A DNA stretch of 64,000 nucleotides from positions 186,001-250,000 of the forward strand of contig NZ_CP041614.1 in NCBI RefSeq assembly GCF_007197555.1. Reading direction: 5' to 3'. The notes under the pieces were generated by a model that was given only the letters and a program-made list of their open reading frames with translations, was not told the DNA's origin and did no database searches. Each line of letters opens with the position of its first letter. The stretch's first letter is position 1. Below are positions 8,868 through 19,705 of the stretch, piece after piece. The translations under genes were made by a program, and so were the position numbers. This DNA is from Shewanella psychropiezotolerans. GTDB lineage: Bacteria; Pseudomonadota; Gammaproteobacteria; Enterobacterales; Shewanellaceae.

Positions 8868-10832
8868 CTATGCGGCTTGTGCTAGTCCTGTTTTAGGGGC
8901 TGAGATCCCTAAATTAGCCTCGATATCTTGCACGCTCTGTTGCACTTCACCGCCAATCACTTGGCTCTGCTTCGACGCTGACTGGGCTTGAATTTTGAGT
9001 AAGCTCATGGCGTGTACAAATTCATCCAGATAATTGACCTGCTGTTGCGCATTGATGGAGCCTTGCTTTGCCGTCATCGCCATCTCGCTCGCCTGAGCCT
9101 GCACAGATAAAGCTACAGTGGATAAGCCTTGAGCTCGTTCCCTCTGCCTTTGTGTGGCCTGCTCTATGCCAGTCATACTGACCTCGAGTTCGCTATTGGC
9201 CTGATTGAGTTGATTTAGAATCGTCATGATCTCTTTCAATGAGTCCTGAGTCCTATGGGAAAGATTCCTGACCTCACCGGCGACCACAGCAAATCCTCGG
9301 CCTTGTTCTCCGGCTCTTGCGGCTTCGATGGCGGCATTGAGCGCGAGCAAGTTAGTTTGCTCGGCGATATTACCTATCACGTCGATGATCTTGGACACAT
9401 CTTCCACAGATGTGGTCAGACTAGACAATGATTGATGGGATTGAATTACGGCTATTTGTGTTTCTTCGGTTGCCTGCAGCATAGCTTCGGCCTCTGTCTG
9501 ACTGGTTTCCATCTGTAACATGGTTTGTTCGGCGCTACTCTCCACTAGGGCTGATGTGGTGCTTACCTCATGTGCCAGGTTGCGTATCTCATCGGTCTGA
9601 GTTTGTGCCTGACTAACCACGTTCTGGGTCTCATCTGCGCTATGGGTTATCAGAGAGATCCGTTGGACTAACCTGGATAGGGATTGAGATACCAGTGACA
9701 TCTGTTGACGCTGGGATTCATCTTCATCTTCGAATCTTTGTAGCAGTTGATTGAAGTGGCCTGCTATCTGCCCCGTCTCACATCGTCTATTGATCTCGAG
9801 TCGTTCACGGCTATTGGACTCGCTAAGTGTTTGGAAGGCGTGGTTAAGGCGTTTCAAGGGGGATACAACTCGGCTCTGTTGCAACATTAAGTAGATGACA
9901 GCGAACAGGGCCAATAGTGAAACGACGGCATAGAGAGCGAATTGCAGTTCCTGCTTCAGCCTTTGATTTTGCTCCGCTTGAGTGGCGCTAAGAGTGAACA
10001 TAGCCAGCTCTACTTCGGCGATAGAGCTCCTGAGTTGCTCCTGAATTTGCTGGTTATCCTGCAGCAGGTTATAGGTGTTGCTGATCTCTCTATTGTATCT
10101 GTTACTCAGGCTCAGTAACTCAGATCTATAGTTCTCACCGATTTCGACCACTTCCTCATCGGCACCGCCTAAGGCAAACTCATCGACCTCCAAGGTGTCG
10201 AAGATGCCGAACAATGGCAGCGAGTCTAGCTGGTCATGCCAAAGATTAAGTTCATCGATTGTGCTTTGCAGAATGGCTTGTAGTCGAAGATCTTTGCCGA
10301 TGAGATAGTCTTGAGTCAATTGTGAAAGTTGATAAACCAGAGGAGGCAGCTGGCGAGTCAAGCGCAGATATTCATCAGAGAGCGAGTCATTCTCTCCCTG
10401 ACCAATATAGGTATAGTCGGCCAGCTGGCGATTGTTGTCCAGCATCTCAGCTTCTGCAAAAGCCAGAAGTTGTCTCGGGTTACCAGCAAGTTTACCTGCA
10501 GCTCGATAGTCAGTGTCCAGACTTTGAATAAACTCTTGTAGTAACACTCTAAGGGAATCCACATCTGGATCCTTATTTTGTGCTAACGATGATTCTATCT
10601 GCTCCAGTTGAGTTTTGGCGCGTTCTAATTGGCTGGCATCCCCACTATGTAAGTAGCCGTCAAGCTCTCGTCTCACTTCAACTAAAAACATCTGTTGTAA
10701 CTGTTGCAGTTCATTTGATTGTGTTTCAATAATTTGGCGTTGCTCATTACTCCAAACCACCACTGTGGCTAGCAGAGCAGCAAGTAAGAGTAAGATGGCA
10801 GAAGCTGAAAGTGATAGGGTGGATATTTTCAT
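8868..10832 (-). CDS. Methyl-accepting chemotaxis protein
   Basis: The ATG at 10832 gives 654 residues; the frame extends upstream only to a TTG. A membrane helix at about 7-27 and another at about 298-320 enclose a 270-residue helical periplasmic sensor. A HAMP-like segment follows ([18 protein letters not shown]), then the signalling domain with the hairpin tip [20 protein letters not shown] and [14 protein letters not shown]. No C-terminal CheR-binding pentapeptide is seen. The ligand is unknown. It lies downstream of ompR-envZ, separated by a 13-bp inverted repeat. Confidence 0.93.
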   Translation of the reverse strand: MKISTLSLSASAILLLLAALLATVVVWSNEQRQIIETQSNELQQLQQMFLVEVRRELDGYLHSGDASQLERAKTQLEQIESSLAQNKDPDVDSLRVLLQEFIQSLDTDYRAAGKLAGNPRQLLAFAEAEMLDNNRQLADYTYIGQGENDSLSDEYLRLTRQLPPLVYQLSQLTQDYLIGKDLRLQAILQSTIDELNLWHDQLDSLPLFGIFDTLEVDEFALGGADEEVVEIGENYRSELLSLSNRYNREISNTYNLLQDNQQIQEQLRSSIAEVELAMFTLSATQAEQNQRLKQELQFALYAVVSLLALFAVIYLMLQQSRVVSPLKRLNHAFQTLSESNSRERLEINRRCETGQIAGHFNQLLQRFEDEDESQRQQMSLVSQSLSRLVQRISLITHSADETQNVVSQAQTQTDEIRNLAHEVSTTSALVESSAEQTMLQMETSQTEAEAMLQATEETQIAVIQSHQSLSSLTTSVEDVSKIIDVIGNIAEQTNLLALNAAIEAARAGEQGRGFAVVAGEVRNLSHRTQDSLKEIMTILNQLNQANSELEVSMTGIEQATQRQRERAQGLSTVALSVQAQASEMAMTAKQGSINAQQQVNYLDEFVHAMSLLKIQAQSASKQSQVIGGEVQQSVQDIEANLGISAPKTGLAQAA

Positions 10833-10892
10833 CGGTATCACGCCAGGCAAGGATATTTTCCGCAAGACTAGGGGATTAGCGTTACAGATTCA

Positions 10893-10908
10893 TGTCACTA
10901 GTGTGACA
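10893..10908. repeat. Short dyad upstream of chemoreceptor gene
   Basis: TGTCAC-TAGT-GTGACA is a 6-bp-arm dyad about 60 bp upstream of the chemoreceptor start. It could be an operator; it does not match the CRP spacing. No regulator is assigned. Confidence 0.35.
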
Positions 10909-10911
10909 CTT

Positions 10912-10943
10912 ACTCAGCTGATTATTTTTATAATCAGCTGAGT
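10912..10943. repeat. 13-bp perfect inverted repeat after envZ
   Basis: ACTCAGCTGATTA (10912-10924) pairs perfectly with TAATCAGCTGAGT (10931-10943) around a 6-nt T-rich loop. It lies 25 bp past the envZ stop and 80 bp before the chemoreceptor start. On the coding (minus) strand no T tract follows the stem, so it is a poor intrinsic terminator; an mRNA 3'-end stabiliser or operator is as likely. Confidence 0.6.
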
Positions 10944-10967
10944 ACATATTGATCTTGGATGAGTGAT

Positions 10968-12278
10968 TTATTCGAGGGGTAACCAGACCTGAGCATGTAA
11001 ACCGCCGGCGACTCTGTTAGTCAGTACAATTTCGCCTTGATGGCGATCGACGATACGCTTGATGATGGCCAGTCCCAGGCCCGAACCTACACTTCCTCTG
11101 GCTGTATCGCCTTGAGTGAAAGGTTGAAATAACTTAGGGATCTCAGATTCCGGAATACCCGGGCCATCGTCTTCTACGCTAAATCCTACACGCCGTCCGT
11201 CGAAGTGAGAGCTTAGCCTGACCCAGCCATTGCCATAACGGAAGGCATTTTCTACCAGATTACTCAAGATACGTTTAATGGCAATGCTCTGAATCGGGAT
11301 CTCCGGACACTCGTTGAGTACCACTTGGATCTCGCCTTCCCGATTGGATTCGGCCTGGGCGACATCTTGGATGAGATAATTGATCTGTTCCTGCTCACGA
11401 ATGCTTTCCTGATCTTGTCTGATATAGGAAATGAACTGACTGATGATGGCATCCATATCTTCTATGTCGTGGACGATACCATCCTTTAGATATTCATCAT
11501 CGGCAACCATCATCTCTGAGGCTAGCCGAATGCGGGTCAGAGGGGTACGTAGGTCATGGGAGATGCCCGCCATCAACAGCGCTCTATCTTGTTCTAACTG
11601 TTTCATGCTGTAGGACATCTGGTTGAATGCGTTAGTTACTTCGACAATCTCGGTTGAGCCGCTCAGGGGTAAGGGCTCAGGATATTCACCCATAGAGACA
11701 GAGATTGCCGCCTTTTGCAGTCGTCTGAGCGGCCTGTTCTGCTGTCTGGCAAACCACCAACCGCCAGCGACACTCAAGGCGCCAATCACCATCAGGTAGA
11801 GGGTGAGGGGCGATAGATCGTATTCGTTGAATCCGGTGAGGGGGATCTTGATCCAGACCGAAGGGGCCTGAGGAGGGCGGATCCAGATCTCAAAAAACTC
11901 ACCTTGAGCGATTCTTACTTCGGCTTTACCGCCTAAGTGTTCCGACATCTGCGATGAGAGCAGAGCATAATAAGTGGCTTGTTCTATACCAGCTTCACGA
12001 GCTTGTTTCTGATTATAGATATGCATACCATCGTCGGGAACCTTAGCATTGAGGGCGTCGACCATAGTGAGGTGTTCGCGACCCACATCGACACCATCGA
12101 CAAACAGTAATTTTACCTGACGCGCAATCAACTGGTTGATCTGCTGATAGGTGGGCTGGATGAAATAGGCCGCGACCGAGAGATAGGAAACCAGTTGATT
12201 GATCAGCAAGAGACTGCCAATCAGAACTACTGTTTGGCTAAATGCACTACGGGGTAAAAGTTTTTTCAGCCACTTCAT
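10968..12278 (-). CDS. envZ: Osmosensor histidine kinase EnvZ
   Basis: A 436-residue inner-membrane kinase. Helices at about 17-40 and 158-176 bound a periplasmic region of about 115 residues; HAMP follows (about 178-230). The phospho-accepting His is H241 in [13 protein letters not shown], the N box is [10 protein letters not shown], and the G boxes are DDGPGIP and [12 protein letters not shown]. It pairs with OmpR, encoded 64 bp upstream in the same operon, and controls envelope porins in relatives. Confidence 0.95.
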   Translation of the reverse strand: MKWLKKLLPRSAFSQTVVLIGSLLLINQLVSYLSVAAYFIQPTYQQINQLIARQVKLLFVDGVDVGREHLTMVDALNAKVPDDGMHIYNQKQAREAGIEQATYYALLSSQMSEHLGGKAEVRIAQGEFFEIWIRPPQAPSVWIKIPLTGFNEYDLSPLTLYLMVIGALSVAGGWWFARQQNRPLRRLQKAAISVSMGEYPEPLPLSGSTEIVEVTNAFNQMSYSMKQLEQDRALLMAGISHDLRTPLTRIRLASEMMVADDEYLKDGIVHDIEDMDAIISQFISYIRQDQESIREQEQINYLIQDVAQAESNREGEIQVVLNECPEIPIQSIAIKRILSNLVENAFRYGNGWVRLSSHFDGRRVGFSVEDDGPGIPESEIPKLFQPFTQGDTARGSVGSGLGLAIIKRIVDRHQGEIVLTNRVAGGLHAQVWLPLE

Positions 12279-12342
12279 GTAACTGGTTTACCCCTTAGAT
12301 AAGCAAATAAGTGAGACTGGTGACATTAGATATCACGCTATC

Positions 12343-13068
12343 TTAACGACGCGAGGTGCCATCGGGCACGAAGACATAACCGAGTCCCCAAACCGTCTGG
12401 ATATATCTGGGGTTGGCAGGATCTTTTTCAATTAAACGTCTCAAGCGAGATACCTGTACATCGATAGAGCGTTCGAGGGCCGAGTAATCTCGCCCTCGGG
12501 CTAGATTCATCAACTTATCGCGAGACAGAGGCTCGCGTGGGTGGCTCACAAGCACCTTAAGTACTGCAAACTCGCCACTTGTGAGGGAGATAGCTTCTTC
12601 ACCATGATACATCTCACGTGTTGCAAGATTGAGTGTAAACTCGCCGAAGGTGATCTCCTCCTCCTGTTGAGTCGGTGCCCCTGGGACATCCTGGCTCTGT
12701 CTACGCATCACGGCCTTGATTCTGGCGAGTAATTCACGAGGATTAAATGGCTTAGGCAGATAGTCATCGGCACCGAGCTCCAAGCCTATGATACGGTCTA
12801 CTTCATCACCCTTAGCCGTCAACATGACGATAGGAATAGTATTGCCTTGCTGACGAAGTCTGCGGCAGATGGAGAGGCCATCTTCGCCGGGTAGCATTAA
12901 ATCCAGCACGAGTAGGTGGAAATTCTCACGCTCGAGTAACCTATCCATCTGCTCGGAATTGGCAGCGCTGCGAACCTGGTAACCTTGCTCCATAAGATAA
13001 CGCTCGAGTAAGGCTCTTAGTCTCATATCATCATCGACGACGAGAATTTTAGAGGTTTCCTGTCCCAT
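12343..13068 (-). CDS. ompR: Response regulator OmpR
   Basis: Starting at the ATG 13068 (AGGATAATAAGC upstream) gives 241 residues, close to the 239 of E. coli OmpR; the frame extends further upstream without support. The receiver domain has VVDDD near residue 11, the phosphorylated D56 in LLVLDLMLP, and the switch lysine in LPKPFNPRELLAR. The C-terminal winged helix ends with RYIQTVWGLGYVFVPDG. First gene of ompR-envZ. Confidence 0.96.
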   Translation of the reverse strand: MGQETSKILVVDDDMRLRALLERYLMEQGYQVRSAANSEQMDRLLERENFHLLVLDLMLPGEDGLSICRRLRQQGNTIPIVMLTAKGDEVDRIIGLELGADDYLPKPFNPRELLARIKAVMRRQSQDVPGAPTQQEEEITFGEFTLNLATREMYHGEEAISLTSGEFAVLKVLVSHPREPLSRDKLMNLARGRDYSALERSIDVQVSRLRRLIEKDPANPRYIQTVWGLGYVFVPDGTSRR

Positions 13069-13586
13069 GCTTATTATCCTTTTTCTTGGAACCCGATGGT
13101 GATCGGTAGCCAACTGGCTGATATTGAATATAATTAAACGTACATTTAGCCGCTAATATAGCCGCTTTTTAATCCCTCTTACCAGCGACTCTTTACACGG
13201 ATACAGATATTATCTTGTTCTAGTGGCGAAAGAAATGGCGTAATCCATTGAAAATAAATGGCTATTAATACTTTTTCAGTATAGCTGTAAAATTGTAACA
13301 ATTGGAGTTTAGGGATTTTCTCGATCATGATGAGGTATTCTTGACAGTATTCGATTGGTAACCAAGGACGTGTTTAGCCTAGAGGAGCTGATGGTGTGTG
13401 TCGGTCAATGAGGGATTAACTTGTCGCGATATGGCGCTAGATGTATATAAATGGGAAGTTATAATTTGATGGAAAAACTATCTTATTTGGGTTCGTGGCC
13501 CGAGTAGTCTTTTTCCATCGAATAAGTGATAATTGGGCGCTGCAACATCCCATGATGTTGTCCGATAGATTTAAAAGAGATCGAAA
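13069..13586. other. Intergenic region between ompR and greB
   Basis: A 518-bp AT-rich gap that must hold the leftward ompR-envZ promoter and the rightward greB promoter. No reading frame with a plausible ribosome site was found. The only clear structure is the hairpin at 13468-13519 in front of greB. Confidence 0.6.
13468..13519 (+). repeat. Hairpin in the greB leader
   Basis: GATGGAAAAA (13468-13477) pairs with TTTTTCCATC (13510-13519). The stem continues as CTA/TAG with a small bulge, and GGG/CCC lies in the inner part. The structure ends 67 bp before the greB start. It could be an untranslated leader element or a weak attenuator; its role is unknown. Confidence 0.5.
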
Positions 13587-14072
13587 ATGAAAGCGTTGTT
13601 AATCACCCGTAAAGGCTGGCAGGCTCTGGACAGGGAGCTTAAGTACCTTTGGAAAGAATATCGTCCGGAGATCACTAAGAAGGTACAGGAAGCTGCGGCT
13701 CAAGGGGATAGATCCGAGAATGCAGATTACACCTATAACAAACGTCTGCTGCGGCAGATAGACGGTCGTGTTCGCTATCTGGTGAAGCGGGTCGAAGAGC
13801 TGAAAATCGTCGATTATTCGCCTCAACAGGAAGGTAAGGTGTTCTTCGGTGCCTGGGTAGAGCTGGAAAATGAGGCCGGTGATGTGGTGCAGTATCGCAT
13901 CGTAGGTAAGGATGAGCTGGATACTAAGCTAGGTTATATCACCATAGACTCGCCGATGTCCCGTGCGCTTATCGGCAAACAGGTCGATGATGAAATCGTG
14001 GTACAAACCCCTTCGGGTGCCAAGGAGTGGTACGTGAACAAGATCCAATATAAGGCATTTAAGGATGAATGA
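13587..14072 (+). CDS. greB: Transcription elongation factor GreB
   Basis: A 161-residue protein (E. coli GreB 158). The N-terminal coiled coil carries the conserved acidic tip in AAAQGDRSENADYTYNK, whose D and E residues stimulate RNA cleavage by stalled RNA polymerase. The basic patch lysine/arginine-rich text RLLRQIDGRVRYLVKR separates GreB from GreA. The C-terminal FKBP-like domain ends at about residue 158. Its last 8 bp overlap the next gene, suggesting translational coupling. Confidence 0.95.
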   Translation: MKALLITRKGWQALDRELKYLWKEYRPEITKKVQEAAAQGDRSENADYTYNKRLLRQIDGRVRYLVKRVEELKIVDYSPQQEGKVFFGAWVELENEAGDVVQYRIVGKDELDTKLGYITIDSPMSRALIGKQVDDEIVVQTPSGAKEWYVNKIQYKAFKDE

Positions 14073-14958
14073 GCGGGTCGGTATAAGTGATGCAATTCTC
14101 GATCCTGTCATTTTAGATTGGCAGAACATCGAGTTGCCTCGCACTTGGGCCGATGAGATCAATTTTAAGACCCGGACCAATGTGGGCAGGCTATTTCGCA
14201 GTCTTTTTAAGAAAGGCAATGGTCGCGCGGAAATCCCGGACAGTTTCCCCGATGGAATATTGGGTAAACAGAGCCTGCCTAAATATCTACAGCAGGAGTT
14301 TCACGGCATACCTAACGGTAACTATTCCAATAACATTACCCGCGGCTATATCAGTGCTTTCGATGCAAGTATGCTGGGTAAGATGAAGCCGGTGAGACGA
14401 GATATAGCCACTTGGTTAAACGGCTGCAAACGTGTCTTAGATCTCGGCTGCGCCGGAGGTCAGATGGCCGCGGCCCTCAAGGATGAAGATATCACAGATG
14501 TTTGGGGGTTAGATCCTTCGCCTTATCTGTTAAAACATGCGGCCAAAGCCTATCCAGAAGTGAAATTTGTTCAAGGGCTAGCGGAAGAGCTTAAGTTTTC
14601 CGATAAGCGTTTCGATGGCATTACTGCGAGTTTTTTGTTTCATGAGATGCCGCCTAAGTATATCGATTTGGCACTAGATGAGTGTCGCCGGGTGTTAGAT
14701 GAGGGGGGCTTACTGGCGATCTGTGAGCCCTCATCGATTCAGTTCAAGTCTGGTTGGTGGAAGATGTTTAAGGGGTTTGGCTTTACTGGACTTTATTTTA
14801 AGTGGTTGGCCGGTCATGTGTATGAGCCTTTTGTGCCTGCCTGGCATAAGCAAGATATCGAACAACTATTGCAACGCCATGGGTTCGAGGTACTGATCAA
14901 CCGAAGAGGCATGCCTGAACATACCGTGCTGGCGAGAAAGTGCATTTCTAAGCTGTAA
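14065..14958 (+). CDS. Class I SAM-dependent methyltransferase
   Basis: A 297-residue protein. The methyltransferase core starts at about residue 120: VLDLGCAGGQMAAAL is the SAM-binding glycine loop, GLDPSPYLL holds the acidic ribose contact, and ASFLFHEMP with LDEGGLLAICEP follow, as in the methyltransf_11/25 group. The first 110 residues are an extra N-terminal region that ends near TRGYISAFDASM, suggesting a specific rather than general enzyme. Overlaps greB by 8 bp. The substrate is unknown; a small molecule or lipid is more likely than RNA. Confidence 0.82.
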   Translation: MNERVGISDAILDPVILDWQNIELPRTWADEINFKTRTNVGRLFRSLFKKGNGRAEIPDSFPDGILGKQSLPKYLQQEFHGIPNGNYSNNITRGYISAFDASMLGKMKPVRRDIATWLNGCKRVLDLGCAGGQMAAALKDEDITDVWGLDPSPYLLKHAAKAYPEVKFVQGLAEELKFSDKRFDGITASFLFHEMPPKYIDLALDECRRVLDEGGLLAICEPSSIQFKSGWWKMFKGFGFTGLYFKWLAGHVYEPFVPAWHKQDIEQLLQRHGFEVLINRRGMPEHTVLARKCISKL

Positions 14959-15139
14959 AGCTTAGTCTACATCTTTAATTGCCAGTAGAGCTCAATGCTC
15001 AGAGGGAAGTAAGCTAGTTTGTAATCTTAGCTTGCCACTTAGTCATCTTCACTCATTTTTTCTAATATGATCTCGATCAACTCGCGTCATTCCTATAACT
15101 ACTAGCCTGCCGATAATACCAATCAAGAAGGATCGGATC

Positions 15140-16948
15140 ATGGCGACATCAATTGAGAAAAATTTTGGCGATGAATATTTTCGTCAATTACCCCAGTTTG
15201 GCGATAGCTTAGGTGAACTGTTAACATTTTTCGGGGTCAAGCGCACCTATGGTGTCGGTGGTGATTTCGTTGCTAATTTGATTAATGCCCTAGAACCCCA
15301 TATCGATGTATTACCGTCGAGCAATGAGATGCATGCAGGCTTCAGTGCCTGCGCCCAGGCTGAGTTAAACCCACTAGGTGTTTGCATGACCACTTATACA
15401 GTAGGCAGCTTACCTTGTGTTAGCGCTGCGGCGTTGGCGAGAACCGAAGGATTACCCGTGGTGTTTATCTCTGGTGCTCCTGGGGAGAATGAGGTAAATA
15501 GTCATGTATTGCATCATAGCGTTCACCCGCATACTGCTTGGAATACCGATCTTGACGCAGCACTAAATGCTTTCCAGGCTCTTGGGATCCGCGCAGAACG
15601 CCTTCAGGGTCAAAGGCAGAGTGGCCAGCCCAATATTGCCGCCGAGCAATGTTTGAAGCTGTTAACTTATGCTTATTTAAACCGCCAACCTGTGTTTATT
15701 GAGATCCCCAGAGATTTGATCTTTCAGCCGACTCAGTCTTTGTGCCTACCGGGTCATTTAACTCAGTTAGCTAAGGTTCAGCAACTGAATTTAAGTGGTG
15801 CAGAGCTGATAGCCCAAGAGATAGTGACTAAGCTCAATAAGGCTGATTCACCTTTAGTGTTTCTGGGAGAGAAACTCAGGTTGAACACAGACCTACTCGC
15901 GAAAATAATCACATTCTGCCGTAAGCAAGGTCTGCCTTATGCCACCAGCTGGTTTGGTAAGGGCATGTTGGATGAGAGCGATCCACTCTGTTTAGGAAGT
16001 TATAACGGGGTATTCAGTGAGCTAGATGGCCAGGGTTACATCGAGTCTGTGGCCGATTATGTGCTTGAACTTGGGACTGCCATATCACCGAGTGACACCA
16101 ACAATGCCTTTGGTAGTCAAACCCATGCCGTGGATAGCCACCCTAATAAGACTATGCTGAAGGGAACCTCGAGGTGGGAGCAAGATATCTCTGTGGTTAT
16201 GGATATACTGCAGTCTTCTAGGCTAACGCCCCACAAACTTTTCAGTGAGCCTAAAGCTGGTGTGGAGTCACCAAAGCCAAAGAGTGAGATGCTCGGGTAT
16301 CATAATCTGGCCTCGACGATTAATCTTGCTCAGAGAGAGCTCGCTAAGCCCTATATTTTCGTGCCCGAGGTGGGGAGCGCTCTGTTTGCCAGCTTCGAGT
16401 TGGATTCTCTTGGCTGTGATATTGGGCGAAGTTATCTGGCTAACCCTTGGTATGCTGCAATGGGAACCAGTTTGCCCTATGTCAGAGCCATTGCCGATCA
16501 GTTAGCCGAAACTGGTAGCTCACAACCTATCTTGGTATTGACAGGAGATGGTGGCTTTAATTTTCAGGCTAACGAGTTGATCAGTCTGCAGAAACAGGGC
16601 GCAAACGTTACGATTATCTATATGCGTAACAATATCTTTCATTTAGGTAAGGCGGGAGATGCGCCTGTGTATGCCTGTAATCATAAAGAGTTCGATCCTA
16701 GGTTGTTGATAAAAGCCTATGGCGGTTATGGTCATTTATGTGTGACCACAGGGCAGCTGATGGATAGCCTTGCCCAAAGTGCAGTTAGAGGCGGGCTGCA
16801 TCTGATCGAAGTGCCGACTTCAATCGACTCCGAGTATCAGAGTGAGATCACTAAGAAGCTCAATACCTACATAGGGTTTAGAAATGGTGTCGCCGAGGCG
16901 ATATCTGCCTGGAATAACTTGTGTGGTCGCAGAGAAAGCTGTCACTAA
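15140..16948 (+). CDS. Thiamine diphosphate-dependent decarboxylase-like enzyme
   Basis: A 602-residue protein with the three-domain layout of pyruvate/indolepyruvate decarboxylases. The PYR domain has the catalytic glutamate E63 in SSNEMHAGF. The central domain is about 190-350, and the PP domain carries the ThDP/Mg motif GDGGFNFQ near residue 469, ending in MRNN near 497. The C-terminus diverges from classic enzymes of the family. The substrate is probably a 2-oxo acid but cannot be named. It stands alone between the methyltransferase and tex, with a GGATC-rich leader and no biosynthetic neighbours. Confidence 0.8.
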   Translation: MATSIEKNFGDEYFRQLPQFGDSLGELLTFFGVKRTYGVGGDFVANLINALEPHIDVLPSSNEMHAGFSACAQAELNPLGVCMTTYTVGSLPCVSAAALARTEGLPVVFISGAPGENEVNSHVLHHSVHPHTAWNTDLDAALNAFQALGIRAERLQGQRQSGQPNIAAEQCLKLLTYAYLNRQPVFIEIPRDLIFQPTQSLCLPGHLTQLAKVQQLNLSGAELIAQEIVTKLNKADSPLVFLGEKLRLNTDLLAKIITFCRKQGLPYATSWFGKGMLDESDPLCLGSYNGVFSELDGQGYIESVADYVLELGTAISPSDTNNAFGSQTHAVDSHPNKTMLKGTSRWEQDISVVMDILQSSRLTPHKLFSEPKAGVESPKPKSEMLGYHNLASTINLAQRELAKPYIFVPEVGSALFASFELDSLGCDIGRSYLANPWYAAMGTSLPYVRAIADQLAETGSSQPILVLTGDGGFNFQANELISLQKQGANVTIIYMRNNIFHLGKAGDAPVYACNHKEFDPRLLIKAYGGYGHLCVTTGQLMDSLAQSAVRGGLHLIEVPTSIDSEYQSEITKKLNTYIGFRNGVAEAISAWNNLCGRRESCH

Positions 16949-17042
16949 TTCAAAGTGTGTAGCTTTCACATGCAAGCACACCTTAGCCTGTGGTATCTTG
17001 ATGCTCATCAGAATCTTTTACTCCAGGCACGACCATACTTTT

Positions 17043-19385
17043 ATGCAAATGACGCAAAATATTGCCCAGATCATTGCTCAGGAACTCAATGTTCGTGAGC
17101 AACAAGTCAGTTCGACAATCTCCCTACTCGATGATGGTGCCACTGTGCCTTTCGTCGCTCGTTATCGTAAAGAGGCGACCGGAGGCTTAGATGACACTCA
17201 GCTGCGTACACTAAATAGCAGGTTGAGTTATCTGCGTGACTTGAATGACAGACGCGATGTGATCATCTCGAGTATCGATACACAAGGTAAGCTGACTCCT
17301 GAGCTAAAACACGCATTATTCGAGGCTGATAGTAAGACGCGTCTGGAAGATCTATATCTGCCCTATAAGCCAAAACGTCGCACTAAGGGCCAGATCGCCA
17401 TAGAAGCAGGTATCGAGCCCTTAGCCGAGCACTTGCTGAATAACCGCAATGCCGATATCGAACTAGAAGTCGCTAAATATATTAAGGCGGAAGCAGGTTT
17501 TTCAGACAGTAAACTCGTGCTCGATGGCGCTCGTTTCATCTTGATGGAGCGCTTCGCCGAAGATGCTGCCCTGTTGCAGAAAGTGAGACAACACCTCAGC
17601 CAAAACTCTGTTCTCGAAAGCCGCATGGCTAAGGGGAAAGAGAAGGAAGGGGCTAAGTTCCGCGATTATTTCGAACACACGGAAAAATTAAGCAAGATAC
17701 CTTCTCATCGCGCCTTGGCCATGCTGCGTGGGCGCAATGAAGGCATGCTGAGCCTCAGCATGAACGCAGATCCAGGCAATGAGTCTAAGCAAGGCAGTTA
17801 TTGTGAGGTGATTATCGCCGAGCACTTTAAACTAAACTTGGGCATCGGTGGTGTCGACACATGGTTGAAAACCGTAGTCACGGCTACCTGGCGAATCAAG
17901 ATTTCGCTGCAGATGGAAACTGAGTTTATCGCTAAGATGCGTGAGCATGCAGAGTCTGAGGCGATAAATGTATTTGCCCGCAACCTTGGAGATCTCCTGA
18001 TGGCAGCGCCGGCGGGAGCCAAGGCAACCTTAGGACTAGATCCTGGACTGAGATCTGGCGTTAAGGTGGCTATCGTTAACAATACAGGCAAACTCGTTGC
18101 ACACACGACCATCTTCCCCCATGCGCCACAGAAGCAATGGGATAAGTCGGTACGCACCTTAGCCAACCTTGCCAAGATGCATAAGGTGGAACTGATTGCC
18201 GTGGGCAACGGAACCGCTTCGAGAGAGACGGATAAGCTGGCAGCTGAATTGATTGCCAGTGTCCAATCTGAGCTGCCAAGACTGACTAAAATCATGGTGA
18301 GTGAGGCCGGAGCATCTGTCTATTCGGCTTCCGAGCTCGCGGCCAATGAATTCCCCGATCTCGATGTGTCTATTCGTGGCGCCGTTTCAATCGCTCGTAG
18401 ACTGCAGGACCCTCTCGCCGAATTAGTCAAGATCGAACCTAAGTCTATCGGTGTAGGCCAGTATCAGCATGATGTGAGCCAGAGTCAGCTTTCCTTGTCA
18501 CTGGAAGGCGTGGTGGAAGATTGTGTGAATGGTGTTGGGGTCGATCTGAATATGGCATCTGCGCCGCTATTGGCTCAGGTGGCTGGTCTTAATAAGACAT
18601 TAGCCCGTAATATCGTCAACTATCGAGATGAAAATGGTCAGTTTACTCAGCGTAAGCAGCTACTGAAGGTGGCCAGGCTCGGGCCTAAAGCCTATGAGCA
18701 AGCCGCAGGCTTCCTGCGTATTTTCGACGGTGATAACCCCTTGGATGCCTCTTCGGTTCACCCTGAAGCCTATTCTCTGGTTGAAACGATAGCTAAGGCG
18801 AAGGGACAAGGGGTTGAGGCACTAGTCGGTAACACTGAATTATTGCGTAGCTTGTCGGCGGCAGAGTTCATTACAGATAAATTTGGCCTGCCCACTGTGA
18901 CGGATATTTTAGTCGAGCTGGATAAGCCGGGACGGGATCCTCGTGGTGAGTTTAAGACGGCCATATTTAAGGAAGGCGTGGAAAAAGTTAACGATCTTAA
19001 GCCTGATATGATCCTCGAAGGTGTGGTGACCAATGTGACTAACTTCGGTGCCTTTGTCGATGTCGGTGTTCATCAGGATGGCTTGGTACACATCTCATCT
19101 TTGACCGATAAGTTTGTCAGCGATCCCCATAGCGTAGTCAAGGCCGGGGATGTGGTGAAAGTGAAAGTGATGGAAATCGATGTGGAGCGTAAGCGTATCG
19201 CTCTCACCATGCGTCTGGATGAAAAGGCCGGTGATAAACCAGCGCCGAGAGCCGCTCAAAGGCCGAATTCAACTGGTAATAAGCCGAAGCAACAAGGTAA
19301 GTCACAGAACAAGTCTCAGCCTAAGCAAGCTAATGCGGCCATGGGGAATGCGTTTGCCGATGCTTTTGCTAAACTGAAAAAATAA
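17043..19385 (+). CDS. tex: S1 RNA-binding transcription accessory protein Tex
   Basis: The start at 17043 ([17 protein letters not shown]) gives 780 residues, near the 773 of E. coli Tex; upstream codons in frame are not Tex-like. Order seen: N-terminal HTH-like region with [21 protein letters not shown], a YqgF/RNase H-like domain with [16 protein letters not shown] (about 338), helix-hairpin-helix motifs ([19 protein letters not shown]), and a C-terminal S1 domain ([19 protein letters not shown]). A basic Gln-rich tail follows. Tex is a cytoplasmic nucleic-acid-binding protein affecting transcription. Confidence 0.95.
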   Translation: MQMTQNIAQIIAQELNVREQQVSSTISLLDDGATVPFVARYRKEATGGLDDTQLRTLNSRLSYLRDLNDRRDVIISSIDTQGKLTPELKHALFEADSKTRLEDLYLPYKPKRRTKGQIAIEAGIEPLAEHLLNNRNADIELEVAKYIKAEAGFSDSKLVLDGARFILMERFAEDAALLQKVRQHLSQNSVLESRMAKGKEKEGAKFRDYFEHTEKLSKIPSHRALAMLRGRNEGMLSLSMNADPGNESKQGSYCEVIIAEHFKLNLGIGGVDTWLKTVVTATWRIKISLQMETEFIAKMREHAESEAINVFARNLGDLLMAAPAGAKATLGLDPGLRSGVKVAIVNNTGKLVAHTTIFPHAPQKQWDKSVRTLANLAKMHKVELIAVGNGTASRETDKLAAELIASVQSELPRLTKIMVSEAGASVYSASELAANEFPDLDVSIRGAVSIARRLQDPLAELVKIEPKSIGVGQYQHDVSQSQLSLSLEGVVEDCVNGVGVDLNMASAPLLAQVAGLNKTLARNIVNYRDENGQFTQRKQLLKVARLGPKAYEQAAGFLRIFDGDNPLDASSVHPEAYSLVETIAKAKGQGVEALVGNTELLRSLSAAEFITDKFGLPTVTDILVELDKPGRDPRGEFKTAIFKEGVEKVNDLKPDMILEGVVTNVTNFGAFVDVGVHQDGLVHISSLTDKFVSDPHSVVKAGDVVKVKVMEIDVERKRIALTMRLDEKAGDKPAPRAAQRPNSTGNKPKQQGKSQNKSQPKQANAAMGNAFADAFAKLKK

Positions 19386-19705
19386 CATGTAAGCGAGTTC
19401 TTATACCAAATGCTATGACATCAATGTCGGAAGAGTTTTCTCTTTCGACATTTTTTTTACACTCCTTCCGCCAATCTATGTTTGGGTTGGCACGCTTGTT
19501 CGTTTTGTGTGTCCTTAGTGTTTCATGATTATTAATTTAAGGTGAACTTTTGTGGCTGAGTTCTGTCATAATATTTGGCTATTACTCCGAAGAGGGTGAA
19601 AACCATCATGGACACTCTAATCTAGAGTAAATCGCGCAAGGACCACTCCATAGTTCTGGATGCAGAACTTTTGGATTTTTACACTAAGTACATTTTGGGT
19701 GCTCT
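19386..19705. other. Intergenic region between tex and LtaS-like gene
   Basis: A 320-bp gap. It holds the tex terminator (19422-19458) and a TTATACCAA element just before it. The remaining 250 bp are AT-rich leader sequence for the LtaS-like gene, with no gene that I can support. Confidence 0.6.
19422..19458 (+). terminator. Intrinsic terminator of tex
   Basis: AATGTCGGAAGAG, loop TTTT, then CTCTTTCGACATT: a 13-bp stem with one G-T pair, followed by a run of T. A strong rho-independent terminator about 40 bp after the tex stop. Confidence 0.9.

Noticed and set aside
10893..10908. CRP site before the chemoreceptor gene
   Set aside because: The dyad TGTCAC-N4-GTGACA has a 4-nt spacer and different half sites from the CRP consensus TGTGA-N6-TCACA.
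14701..14708. Seventh frameshift at a six-G run in the methyltransferase
   Set aside because: The run GAGGGGGGC is in frame and encodes the expected DEGGLL; the gene is intact.
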